NCBI RefSeq assembly: GCF_000424465.1
Contig: NZ_AUJY01000002.1
Span: forward strand, 186,001-250,000
Source of the DNA: Butyrivibrio hungatei NK4A153
Lineage (GTDB): Bacteria; Bacillota; Clostridia; Lachnospirales; Lachnospiraceae
Reading direction: 5' to 3'
DNA: 64,000 nt
Made by a program: the position numbers and the translations under genes
Notes under the pieces: generated by a model
What the model saw: the letters and a program-made list of their open reading frames with translations, nothing else
The model's database searches: none
Told to the model about the DNA's origin: nothing
Shown here: in pieces, positions 9,042-17,853 of the stretch
Layout: the number at the start of each line of letters is the position of its first letter
How positions within the stretch are numbered: the stretch's first letter is position 1

Positions 9042-9548
9042 TCCAATCCCTCTTTTCTCAAATTTAAAACAAAAAAACCAATCGATATATTTATATCACA
9101 CGATTAATCATAAAGAAATCGAATTAATAAAACTTTCAATTTTTCCACAAATGAACTAATTAGTTAATGGGATTTGTGATTTCTTTTTGGACAATTTGCT
9201 GATTGGAATGAAATAATATTTCTGAGAATAACTTGAAAAAGAGCAAAGGATAAATATCATTAATAAAGCAGACCTATCAGATCCATCCCATAACTTCTGA
9301 TAGGTCATTTTTTTATTCCTATTTATATCATAGTATTAGCTTATTCTTCAATATACACAACCGGTTTAACGAGGCCTCACGGCTTTTCTTTCATGGTACA
9401 GAAGGCTTCTTTGATTTTGTGAAGCCGTGAAATTTGTAGTTGAGAAGTATGCCAGGGGGATACGACCGTTCTGAATCATTTTGACCATTTCTGCAATACG
9501 CCATATTATTGTTTATAGATGTTTAACGAGCTAGAGATTGGAGTACTG
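9042..9548. other. 507-bp gap between divergent genes
   Basis: AT-rich spacer between the microprotein (minus) and a lipoprotein gene (plus). It holds an orphan terminator at 9271-9315 with no recognisable gene in front of it, and an inverted repeat TCACGGCTT (9377-9385) / AAGCCGTGA (9422-9430) of unknown role. No convincing reading frame was seen. Confidence 0.6.
9271..9315 (+). terminator. Orphan intrinsic terminator, possible small-RNA end
   Basis: Perfect 10-bp stem GACCTATCAG / CTGATAGGTC followed by ATTTTTTT. No coding sequence precedes it on the plus strand within 350 bp, so it may end a small RNA that starts in the AT-rich region upstream. Confidence 0.7.
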
Positions 9549-10430
9549 ATGAATAAGAGAAGAATTTTGGCGCTGATGATTGTTTTGCTCATGGCTTCTG
9601 CAACCGGGTGTGGAAAGGATGAGGTAAATATCGAGTCCGGTGAGGAAAGCACAAGTTCAGAAGCCTCGGTGGAAGTTGTATCCGGTGCTTCTGTCGATTC
9701 GGCAGAAGAGGACAGTGCAAGCGTTTTGGATAGTTCAGAAGATTATTGGTCCAAGCTTTACAGTGAGGCAAAAGAATGCCCTAATGCCGCTAATTTTGAA
9801 GGAAAATGGTATGGCGGAGAGCACTCGTCTTATAGCGGGGAGATTACAATAACAGATCAGAGCGAAAAAGGATTTCACTTTTCGGGTTTCTTTTATTATT
9901 ACCTTCACACAGGGGAGATAGAAGGAGACGCGCTTTTTGTAAAAGATAATGTTGCGGTCTACAAGTATACCGAAGCGGAAGATGAATATCTGAGCTTTGA
10001 AATGGACGGTGATACCGTGCATGTCAAGCAGGTAGGATTACTCGGTTTGGGGATGAACGTGTGGGCCGGCAGAGATTATACACGAGATAAGAAAGCATTT
10101 ATAAATGATGACATACTGAATAAAGCTTATACAGAGTCGCAATTATCTGAGATCAAAAAGCTTATTGGAGACGACGAGTTGTATGAGGATTACTTTAAGT
10201 TTGGAACGGAAATCGGGGCGGTCGGTTATAAGGATACCGAGACTAAATCCGGTGAGAAATGCAGATTTGTAGATTGCCTTGTTCCGACCTATGGTACGGA
10301 GTATACTGCTGTGCTTATGGATAACGGAAAGATATATTTGAAGCTTAAGGTCTATGGCACTTGCGACAAGCTATATACAAACGATTCCGCATATACCGGA
10401 GAAGATGTACCTGAAACGGTTAGTGAGTGA
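9549..10430 (+). CDS. Putative lipoprotein of unknown function
   Basis: The start is taken as ATG 9549 (MNKRRILALMIVLL), preceded by TTGGAG, rather than an in-frame ATG 30 nt upstream that would put acidic residues before the signal peptide. A lipobox ASATGC ends the signal sequence, so the protein is probably anchored to the outer face of the membrane. A Ser/Glu-rich linker (about residues 25-60) precedes a beta-rich body with several Gly/Tyr pairs. No domain was recognised. It lies upstream of a two-component system, with about 90 bp between. Confidence 0.7.
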   Translation: MNKRRILALMIVLLMASATGCGKDEVNIESGEESTSSEASVEVVSGASVDSAEEDSASVLDSSEDYWSKLYSEAKECPNAANFEGKWYGGEHSSYSGEITITDQSEKGFHFSGFFYYYLHTGEIEGDALFVKDNVAVYKYTEAEDEYLSFEMDGDTVHVKQVGLLGLGMNVWAGRDYTRDKKAFINDDILNKAYTESQLSEIKKLIGDDELYEDYFKFGTEIGAVGYKDTETKSGEKCRFVDCLVPTYGTEYTAVLMDNGKIYLKLKVYGTCDKLYTNDSAYTGEDVPETVSE

Positions 10431-10519
10431 TGGCTCGTATCTTTGACCTTTTTCCATTTGCATCATATTATTAATTTATAGATGTTTTAAAGATGTAAAA
10501 ACGTTTAATGAGGGCGTAT

Positions 10520-11197
10520 ATGAGAATCTTGATTGCTGAGGATGAGGTTGCAACGGCGAAAGCGCTTAAACTCCTGATGGAGAAAGCGATGTACTCCGTG
10601 GATATTGTGCATAACGGAGATGCTGCATGGGATTACATACAAGATGGTTCGTATGAAGTGATCGTGCTTGATATTATGATGCCGGGAAAAAGCGGGCTTG
10701 AAGTTCTGTCGCTCATAAGGCAGAACGGAATCAGGACGCCTGTCCTGCTCCTTACATCAAAGGCTGAGATTGAAGACAGAGTGGCAGGGCTTGAAGCGGG
10801 AGCCGATGATTACCTGCCTAAACCATTTGCTACGAGTGAACTGATTGCAAGGGTTAAGGCGCTGGGGCGCCGCAGTGAGAACTACAACGATTCTGTTCAG
10901 AGTATAGGAAACATAATTCTTGACAGTAATAAGTACGAAATAAGTGTAGGCAAAAAGAGTATCAAGCTTACAAACAAGGAGTTTCAACTTATTGAACTTT
11001 TTATTCTTCATCCGGGACAGGTCTTTTCAACGGAGCATTTGATGGAAAAGATATGGGGCTATGATACGGAATCTGACGTAGATGTGGTATGGACTACCAT
11101 AGGATATGTTCGAAAGAAGTTAAGGCAGATCAAGGCAAATGTGGAAATAAAGACAATGCGTGGCATCGGATATGCACTGGAGGTGACCTCATGCTGA
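10520..11197 (+). CDS. OmpR/PhoB-family response regulator
   Basis: Receiver domain (residues 1-115) with phospho-acceptor Asp51 (VLDIMMPGKSG) and Lys in DDYLPKPF, followed by a winged-helix DNA-binding domain (about residues 125-222; LTNKEFQLIELFILHPGQVFS, VWTTIGYVRKKLR). The ATG at 10520 is preferred over one 12 nt upstream because GAGGG is correctly spaced from it. The stop overlaps the kinase start (ATGCTGA), so the pair is translationally coupled. Confidence 0.93.
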   Translation: MRILIAEDEVATAKALKLLMEKAMYSVDIVHNGDAAWDYIQDGSYEVIVLDIMMPGKSGLEVLSLIRQNGIRTPVLLLTSKAEIEDRVAGLEAGADDYLPKPFATSELIARVKALGRRSENYNDSVQSIGNIILDSNKYEISVGKKSIKLTNKEFQLIELFILHPGQVFSTEHLMEKIWGYDTESDVDVVWTTIGYVRKKLRQIKANVEIKTMRGIGYALEVTSC

Positions 11198-12480
11198 AAA
11201 GAATGCGTTACCGCGTGATAATTGCAGCAATGGCTGCTTTTTTTGCAGTAATACTTATGGTTGCCTTTCTTGTTAATCTGATCAATTACACTGTTGTTAC
11301 AAAAAGGCTTGATGAAACAATTTTGGCCATTCATGAATTTGAGGCCGGAAAGCCGCCGGTACCGGATTCCGGAATGAATAACGGGCAACCGGTGCCTGAC
11401 GGAAATCCACCAAGCCCTGATGGGAATCCACCGGGACCGCCGCCGGATGGCCCTTTTAGAGGTTCACCCGATGCGGAAGCCGGTTATATGACGCGTTTTT
11501 TTATTGCGCGACTTGACGGTAACGGCAATGTCATGTCCACATCGCTTGATTTTGTCGCTTCAGTCGATGCTTCGGGAGCAAAGCAGCTTGCAGAACAAGT
11601 CTATTTGGATAAAAAAGAACGTGGATATAAAAATGAATTCAGATTTGGAAAAGTAAAGTATAGAGATTCTACAGTAATCGTTTTTCTTAATTCCACGCGA
11701 GAGCTGCAATTTATGCATACTTTAATGACACTGACGATTGCGGTTTCCGGTGTAAGTCTCTTACTTGTATTTATATTGGTAGTTCTTTTCTCAAACAGGG
11801 CGATACGCCCTATTGCAAACAATATCAGAAGGCAGAAGCAGTTTATTACGGATGCAAGCCATGAACTGAAAACTCCGCTTACGTCCATAAGTACAAGTCT
11901 GGATGTCCTTAGCATGGAACATGAAGGAGATGAGTGGATAGATAATATAAGGAAGCAGACGGGGAGAATGAGTAAGCTTGTGAGCGAACTTGTACAGCTC
12001 TCCAGGCTTGATGAAGATATTCCGCTTCCCGACAAGGAACATCTGTCCTTAAGTTCGGCCGCATGGGAGATAGCTGAGGTGTTTGAAGTTCAGGCCAAGG
12101 CAAGTGAAAAGAATTTTTCTGTGGATATTCAGGATGATGTGAATATTTACGGAGATAAGTCGGCGATTCATCAGATGCTGTCGGTGCTTTTAGATAACGC
12201 GATAAGGTATTCCGATGCAAACGGAGATATTAGGTTAAGTGTTTACAAAAAGAAAAACAGAGCGGTGATCGAGGTTTTTAACACCTGTGAACTTAGTACG
12301 ATACCGGATACTGAAAAACTGTTTGACCGTTTTTACAGACCCGACTCGTCAAGAAGTACTGAGACGGGAGGTACAGGTGTCGGACTTGCGATTGCTAAGG
12401 CGGCGGCAGAAGTTCATGGCGGCACAATAAGTGCAGAGTGTCCGAGCGGCAAAACAATGACAATAAAAGTTATAATCTGA
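11191..12480 (+). CDS. Sensor histidine kinase with proline-rich sensor loop
   Basis: Membrane kinase partner of the preceding regulator. TM1 about residues 9-33; an extracytoplasmic region with a Pro/Gly/Asp-rich stretch (about residues 54-95, repeats of PDGNPP type); TM2 about residues 175-197; H-box DASHELKTPLTSI with His224; then a HATPase domain with N-box LLDNAIRYS and G-box GGTGVGLAIAKAAAE. Start ATG 11191 overlaps the regulator stop. The similar proline/glycine-rich segment in the nearby CotH-like protein hints that both work at the envelope; that is inference. Confidence 0.92.
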   Translation: MLKRMRYRVIIAAMAAFFAVILMVAFLVNLINYTVVTKRLDETILAIHEFEAGKPPVPDSGMNNGQPVPDGNPPSPDGNPPGPPPDGPFRGSPDAEAGYMTRFFIARLDGNGNVMSTSLDFVASVDASGAKQLAEQVYLDKKERGYKNEFRFGKVKYRDSTVIVFLNSTRELQFMHTLMTLTIAVSGVSLLLVFILVVLFSNRAIRPIANNIRRQKQFITDASHELKTPLTSISTSLDVLSMEHEGDEWIDNIRKQTGRMSKLVSELVQLSRLDEDIPLPDKEHLSLSSAAWEIAEVFEVQAKASEKNFSVDIQDDVNIYGDKSAIHQMLSVLLDNAIRYSDANGDIRLSVYKKKNRAVIEVFNTCELSTIPDTEKLFDRFYRPDSSRSTETGGTGVGLAIAKAAAEVHGGTISAECPSGKTMTIKVII

Positions 12481-12488
12481 TCTACTTG

Positions 12489-12525
12489 AAAAAGAGAAGT
12501 CGAAAAGGACTTCTCTTTTTTTATT
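12489..12525 (+). terminator. Terminator after the histidine kinase
   Basis: Stem AAAAAGAGAAGTC / GACTTCTCTTTTT with loop GAAAAG and a T tract, starting 8 nt past the kinase stop; it separates the two-component system from the VTC gene. Confidence 0.85.
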
Positions 12526-12596
12526 GTTTTTCAGGTTCATTTCAGGTTGGGAATTTATTATGGCTTCAATACGATAAGGAAGGGAGAAAAAGGATA

Positions 12597-13283
12597 GTGG
12601 AAAAGCATTACAGACATGAGCTCAAGTACAGTATTTCTTATTCTGAGTACATAGCGATGCGAAACCGTCTCAGAAATATAATGATCTCCGATCCGCATAC
12701 GGATTCAACAGGCCTTTATCAGATAAGGAGCATTTATTTTGATAACAGCGATGACAAAGCGCTGCGGGAGAAGATAGACGGCATACAGAAACGTGAGAAA
12801 TTTCGTATCAGGTATTACAATGATGATTTTTCTTTTATAACACTTGAAAAGAAAATGAAGATTAATGACCTGTGCCTTAAATATGACGCGAGGATTGCTG
12901 AGAGCGAGTGCAGAAAGATACTTGAAGGTGACCTTGAATTTATGAAAGACAGCCCACATGAGCTGGTAAAAGAACTATATGCAAAGATGCGATATCAAAG
13001 GCTCGTTCCGAGGGTTCTGGTGTCATATGTACGTGAACCGTATATATACAAGGCAGGAAATGTCAGGGTTACATTTGATTCGAAGATAAGAACATCTCTA
13101 TATAATCGAGAATTTCTTATAAAGGATGTCAAAGACATAAGTGCGGCGGATAACCCGGAGGATATGATACTGGAAGTAAAATACGATGCGTTCTTGCCGT
13201 CGGTGATACAAGACCTGATACAGGTTAATAACATGACCAGACAGGCATTTTCAAAATACGGCGTATGCCGGAGATTCGGATAA
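12597..13283 (+). CDS. VTC-domain polyphosphate polymerase-like protein
   Basis: VTC domains use ATP to make polyphosphate inside a tunnel of basic residues. The frame reads YRHELKYSIS, RSIYFDN, KREKFRIRYY, ITLEKK and ILEVKYD, the conserved basic/acidic strands of the VTC fold. Start taken as GTG 12597 (VEKHYRHELKY) because AAGGAT lies just upstream; in-frame ATGs further up would overlap the kinase terminator. About 228 residues. It is followed by DUF4956 and CotH genes, a combination conserved in Firmicutes. Catalysis is inferred from family only. Confidence 0.85.
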   Translation: MEKHYRHELKYSISYSEYIAMRNRLRNIMISDPHTDSTGLYQIRSIYFDNSDDKALREKIDGIQKREKFRIRYYNDDFSFITLEKKMKINDLCLKYDARIAESECRKILEGDLEFMKDSPHELVKELYAKMRYQRLVPRVLVSYVREPYIYKAGNVRVTFDSKIRTSLYNREFLIKDVKDISAADNPEDMILEVKYDAFLPSVIQDLIQVNNMTRQAFSKYGVCRRFG

Positions 13284-13328
13284 AAAATTGAGATACAATA
13301 ATCTGTTCATTTGAAGGAGGAAGAAATA

Positions 13329-14000
13329 ATGTCATTTAACGATATTTTTAAATCAAACTTTTTGGAGAGCGTAACACAGTTTTCCGTTGTAGATACATTG
13401 ATGGGAATGGCCTTTGCACTGGCGATTGGATTGTTTATCTTTTTAATCTATAAAAAGACATTTAGCGGAGTTATGTATTCCACGGGCTTTGCAATGACTC
13501 TTGTAGGACTTGCGCTTGTGACCAACCTTGTGATCATGGCGGTTACATCAAATGTTGTTCTTTCACTCGGCATGGTCGGAGCACTTTCAATCGTGCGTTT
13601 CCGTACAGCGATAAAAGAGCCTATGGAGATAGTATTTTTGTTCTGGGCGCTTGCGGCAGGTATCGTAGTCGGAGCGGGAATGATCCCTCTTGCAGTGATC
13701 GGATCCGCGATAATCGGGATAATCCTTGTTTTGTTTGCAAATAAGAAAGTTTCAAACGTGCCATATATTCTTATTGTTGATTGTTACGATGAGAGAGCAG
13801 AGGAGACGGCATGCGGCATTATAAAAAAAGAAGTTGAAAAGTATATCGTTAAATCCAAGACTGTTACTGATGATGGAATCGAGTTTACGGTGGAGATACG
13901 TACCAAAAATGCGGCAACAGGTTTTGTTAATCATATAAATGATGTTGATGGTGTTTCAAGTGCTACACTTGTTGCATTTAACGGCGAGTACATGAGCTAA
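13329..14000 (+). CDS. DUF4956 membrane protein
   Basis: About 223 residues with four to five hydrophobic segments in the first 145 residues (about 20-40, 48-70, 78-95, 103-140) and a soluble C-terminal domain. The segment LSLGMVGALSIVRFRTAIKEP between helices is the family signature. Start ATG 13329 follows GGAGGAAG; an upstream ATG lacks this spacing. Members commonly sit beside VTC polymerase and CotH genes, as here. Molecular role is not established. Confidence 0.85.
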   Translation: MSFNDIFKSNFLESVTQFSVVDTLMGMAFALAIGLFIFLIYKKTFSGVMYSTGFAMTLVGLALVTNLVIMAVTSNVVLSLGMVGALSIVRFRTAIKEPMEIVFLFWALAAGIVVGAGMIPLAVIGSAIIGIILVLFANKKVSNVPYILIVDCYDERAEETACGIIKKEVEKYIVKSKTVTDDGIEFTVEIRTKNAATGFVNHINDVDGVSSATLVAFNGEYMS

Positions 14001-14022
14001 GGTTTAATAGGAGGATCTTGAT

Positions 14023-15774
14023 ATGGTTACAAACAAGCATATTAATAAGATTGTGGTAATCATCATGGCCATGGCTGTAATGATATGTGTGCTTGCCGGA
14101 ATAGTCATGGGACGAAGTGATAAATATACTGCAAATGCAAACATTTTAATGGAATACCCAAGCAAGCTTTTTGATACAAATGAAGTTATAAGCGTAAACA
14201 TCAAGATGGACGAAGAAGAATGGAATGAGATGTTGGAAAATGCAATGTCCGAGGAATATTACTCCTGTGATGTCGAGATATGCGGAACGACATTTAAGAA
14301 TGTTGCTATACGTCCAAAAGGAAATACATCTCTTTCATCGGTAGCAAGGGATCCTGATACCGATAGATACAGTTTTAAGCTGGAATTTGGTCATTTTATG
14401 GAAGGGCAGACATGCTTTGGACTTGATAAGCTTATTCTCAATAATAACTACGCTGACGCCACCAATATGAAAGAGGCGATCGTATATGACATGTTCAACT
14501 TTATCGGAGCGGCATCACCGCTGTACAATTACGCATCGATATCACTAAACGGTGAGTACAAGGGCGTATATCTTGCATTGGAAGCAGTTGAAGAGAGCTT
14601 TTTGCTAAGAAACTACGGAACACGTAACGGAGAGCTATATAAGCCCGAAAGTATGGGAATGGGCGGCGGAAGCGATAATAAACCCAAATCTGAACAGGGA
14701 GCAAAATCGCAGCAAGGTTCGGGAGGCGGAAAGCCACCGTTTGGTGTAGACGGCAAGCCGGATCATGGCGATTTTAATCCGCAGGATAAGCCTGACATGG
14801 AGGGTGATACCCCCGGAGCACCTCCACAAATGCCTGACATGGAAGGCTTTGATCCTGCTAATATGCCATCCTCTCCGGAAGGGATGGAAGGTGATGATTC
14901 CGACAATCATCCAACACCACCTGACGGTATGGAAGGTGGCGGTCCTATGATGGGCAATGGCGGCGCTAATCTGAATTACATTGATGACAATCTTGACAGT
15001 TATTCAACAATATGGGACGGCGAGATAACAGATACGGCAGACAACGATCACAGAAGAGTGGTTAAGGCACTTAAGAATATAAGCGAAGGAAATGACATAG
15101 AGAAATATCTTGATGTAGACAATATCCTTAAATATATGGCTGTGCACACTTTTGTGGTAAATATGGACAGTCTGTCAGGAAATATGGCGCATAACTATTA
15201 TCTTTATGAGCTTGACGGAAAGCTTAATCTTTTCCCGTGGGATTATAATCTATCATTTGGCGGTATGTCATCCATGGGAAGATACGGAGAAGACAGCGAT
15301 AAAGGAACTGAGATGGTAAATGATGCGATAGATACTCCATTTTCGGGAACCGACTTTTTTGATACATTATTGGAAAATGAGGAATATCTTGAAAAGTATC
15401 ACGAGTATCTGAGAAAACTAACAGAAGAATATGTTGACGGAGGAAGATTCGAAGAAACCTATAACAGGATAGGAAGCCAAATAGATGCACTTGTTAAAGA
15501 AGATCCGACAGCGTTTTACAGCTATGATGAGTATAAGACGGCATGTGAAACATTGTATAAAGCGGTGAAGCTAAGAGCTGAAAGTATCAATGGACAGCTT
15601 GACGGAACGATACCGTCTACCGATGAAGAGCAGAAGCAAGATTCAGCTGCACTTATCGACGGTTCTGAAATTGATGTCAGCGCTATGGGAACTCATAGCG
15701 GGGGGAAAAAAGAAGGCAATTCGGAATTTCAGGATAACAATTCCGTGAAGCATTCAAAGAAAAAAAGTGGATAA
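14023..15774 (+). CDS. cotH: CotH-family atypical protein kinase, exported
   Basis: CotH proteins are atypical kinases first known from spore coats; non-sporulation members exist. One N-terminal TM/signal segment (about residues 8-30) precedes the CotH domain: RPKGNTSLSS, YSFKLEFGHF, LILNNNYADATNMKEAIVYD, YKGVYLALEAVEE and the later LFPWDYNLSFGG holding the metal-binding Asp. A Pro/Gly/Met-rich low-complexity insert (about residues 207-315) splits the domain. At 583 residues it is long for the family. Third gene of the VTC-DUF4956-CotH set, with 22 nt from DUF4956. Confidence 0.9.
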   Translation: MVTNKHINKIVVIIMAMAVMICVLAGIVMGRSDKYTANANILMEYPSKLFDTNEVISVNIKMDEEEWNEMLENAMSEEYYSCDVEICGTTFKNVAIRPKGNTSLSSVARDPDTDRYSFKLEFGHFMEGQTCFGLDKLILNNNYADATNMKEAIVYDMFNFIGAASPLYNYASISLNGEYKGVYLALEAVEESFLLRNYGTRNGELYKPESMGMGGGSDNKPKSEQGAKSQQGSGGGKPPFGVDGKPDHGDFNPQDKPDMEGDTPGAPPQMPDMEGFDPANMPSSPEGMEGDDSDNHPTPPDGMEGGGPMMGNGGANLNYIDDNLDSYSTIWDGEITDTADNDHRRVVKALKNISEGNDIEKYLDVDNILKYMAVHTFVVNMDSLSGNMAHNYYLYELDGKLNLFPWDYNLSFGGMSSMGRYGEDSDKGTEMVNDAIDTPFSGTDFFDTLLENEEYLEKYHEYLRKLTEEYVDGGRFEETYNRIGSQIDALVKEDPTAFYSYDEYKTACETLYKAVKLRAESINGQLDGTIPSTDEEQKQDSAALIDGSEIDVSAMGTHSGGKKEGNSEFQDNNSVKHSKKKSG

Positions 15775-15775
15775 T

Positions 15776-15815
15776 AAAAAGGGAAACGTTTCAAAACGGC
15801 GTTTCCCTTTTTACA
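15776..15815. terminator. Bidirectional terminator between cotH and rhomboid gene
   Basis: Stem AAAAAGGGAAACG / CGTTTCCCTTTTT with short loop between the convergent cotH and rhomboid genes; runs of T on both strands. Confidence 0.85.
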
Positions 15816-15830
15816 GTATTGAGCCTTTTT

Positions 15831-16403
15831 TTAATAATAATCGTCTCTGTTAAGATGATATCCGATGATGGCACCGATGACACCACCTATGATATGTGAC
15901 AGGTTTGATATATCGTCCTGAAGAAACAATCCGTCATGAATCTGTTGCCCGAGGAAAACGACAGTAACCAGTATAAATGTCAGCGGAATGTCTCCTTGTC
16001 TGAAATTTGTAAATGACGTAAGGAGGATAAAGGCAAATACAACTCCGCTGGCGCCGCACAAAGCTACATTTTCAAATAGGATGTAGTTTACTATTCCTGT
16101 AAAGAGTGCGGTTATTACAATTATCTGAAGTATTGGCTTAGATCCGTATTTTTCCTCAAGCAAGGGACCGAGCAATAATAGATAGGAGGCGTTACTGATG
16201 TAATGTTCCCAACCGCTGTGTCCAAGTACGTGTGTAAAAAATCTGATGTAAGTAAGCGGATCGGTAAGTGGTGACCTGTAGGTCATAAACAGGAGCTGGT
16301 CAGAAAAGCCGTTTGTAAAGGCGCTCAGCTCCAATACGCCAAAACTTAGCAACATAAATCCCAAAACTACCGGGGAATTAAATGTAATTCTTAATCTTCG
16401 CAT
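15831..16403 (-). CDS. Rhomboid-family intramembrane serine protease
   Basis: A 190-residue protein with six predicted membrane segments. The catalytic dyad is visible: Ser119 in LCGASGVVFA and His170 in LSHIIGGVIGA. An HxxxN-type segment, GWEHYISNASYLLLLGPLLEEKYGS, lies in helix 2. The size matches compact bacterial rhomboids. It cleaves transmembrane substrates in the membrane; its targets are unknown. Stands alone on the minus strand. Confidence 0.88.
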   Translation of the reverse strand: MRRLRITFNSPVVLGFMLLSFGVLELSAFTNGFSDQLLFMTYRSPLTDPLTYIRFFTHVLGHSGWEHYISNASYLLLLGPLLEEKYGSKPILQIIVITALFTGIVNYILFENVALCGASGVVFAFILLTSFTNFRQGDIPLTFILVTVVFLGQQIHDGLFLQDDISNLSHIIGGVIGAIIGYHLNRDDYY

Positions 16404-16547
16404 AGAAACCTCACTTTTTTTCTAATGCCTCTATAATAGCACATTTCCTTAATAACTTTGACCTTTTTAATTTCGCATTTTATTATTGATATATACGTTT
16501 TTGGGGGAAGAGCATTCTACAGGTGCATCTTCCGGAGAGGAGCATAA

Positions 16548-17801
16548 ATGGCAGAACTTAAGTGCCCGCATTGCGGACAGGCTTTTACGGTTGACGATAC
16601 GGAACTTGGTTCCATTATGAAGCAGATAAGAGATAAAGAATTTGAAAAAGATCTTTCGAGCCGAGTTTCCGAGCTTGAAAGACACTATAGAGAAAAGCAT
16701 GAGCTTGAGCTTGCGGCAAAAGAGAACGAGATCATCTTAAAGAGCAAAGCTCAGTATGAGAAGGAAAAAGAGGATCATCAAAAGGAACTTGATGACCTTA
16801 GAGCGCAGCTTAATAAGGCTCTTGAAGAGAAGAGTCTTCTTTCCATGGAAGTAAAAGGCGCTGAGGACAAGACAAAACTTGCCGTTCTTGAAGCCGTAAG
16901 AAAAGTGGAAACAGAGAAGAACGAGCTTGCCAATGCTCTTAACGATGAGAAACATGAACTTGAAAATGCCCTCAATCAGGAAAAAGAAAAGGGCAAGATC
17001 CTTCTTGAGCAGAAAGAGAAAGAAGTTGAGTTCTATAAAGATTTAAAGACCAAGATGTCAACAAAGATGGTCGGCGAGACGCTCGAGCAGCACTGCGAGA
17101 TACAGTTTAACCAGCTTCGTGCGACTGCTTTCAGAAATGCATATTTTGAAAAAGATAATGATGCAAGAAGCGGAAGTAAGGGCGATTATATCTACAGAGA
17201 GTGTGATGAGAACGGCGTTGAGATAATCTCTATAATGTTTGAGATGAAGAACGAGATGGATGAGACCGCGACTAAGCATAAGAACGAGGACTTTTTTAAG
17301 GAACTTGATAAAGACCGCAAGGAGAAAAACTGTGAATATGCCGTGCTTGTCTCACTTCTTGAGAGCGACAGTGAACTCTACAATGCAGGAATTGTCGATG
17401 TTTCCTATAAGTTTGACAAGATGTATGTTGTGAGGCCGCAGTGCTTTATTCCCATCATCACGCTTCTTAGAAATGCTGCATTTACAGCGCTTGAATACAA
17501 GCAGGAACTGCAGCTTGTACGCAATCAGGATATTGATATCTCAAACTTTGAAGACAGTCTGATGAAGTTCAAGAATGATTTTTCAAGGAATTATGAGATA
17601 GCGCACAATCACTTTGACAAGGCTATCGATGAGATAGACAAGACTATTCAGCACCTTGAGAAGGTGAAAAAAGAACTGCTCGGTTCCGACAATCAGCTCA
17701 GGATTGCAAACAGCAAGGTTGATGATGTCAGCGTAAAGAAGCTTACGCGAGGCAATCCGACCATGAAGGCGAAGTTCGAAGAAGCAAAAGGTGTGCTATA
17801 A
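16548..17801 (+). CDS. DUF2130 coiled-coil protein
   Basis: A 417-residue soluble protein. The N-terminus carries a CxxC zinc ribbon half (LKCPHCGQAF), followed by a long Glu/Lys-rich coiled coil (about residues 25-165) and the DUF2130 domain (GSKGDYIYRECDENGVEIISIMFEMKNE, VLVSLLE, YVVRPQCFIPIITLLRNAA). The core has a nuclease-like acidic/Lys pattern (EMKNE). Biological function is unknown. Strong ribosome site GGAGAGGAG. MATE follows 52 nt later, possibly co-transcribed. Confidence 0.85.
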   Translation: MAELKCPHCGQAFTVDDTELGSIMKQIRDKEFEKDLSSRVSELERHYREKHELELAAKENEIILKSKAQYEKEKEDHQKELDDLRAQLNKALEEKSLLSMEVKGAEDKTKLAVLEAVRKVETEKNELANALNDEKHELENALNQEKEKGKILLEQKEKEVEFYKDLKTKMSTKMVGETLEQHCEIQFNQLRATAFRNAYFEKDNDARSGSKGDYIYRECDENGVEIISIMFEMKNEMDETATKHKNEDFFKELDKDRKEKNCEYAVLVSLLESDSELYNAGIVDVSYKFDKMYVVRPQCFIPIITLLRNAAFTALEYKQELQLVRNQDIDISNFEDSLMKFKNDFSRNYEIAHNHFDKAIDEIDKTIQHLEKVKKELLGSDNQLRIANSKVDDVSVKKLTRGNPTMKAKFEEAKGVL

Positions 17802-17853
17802 TGTTTTTTGCTGCACTTATTGCAGGAAATAATTTATATCGGAGCTAATTTAA

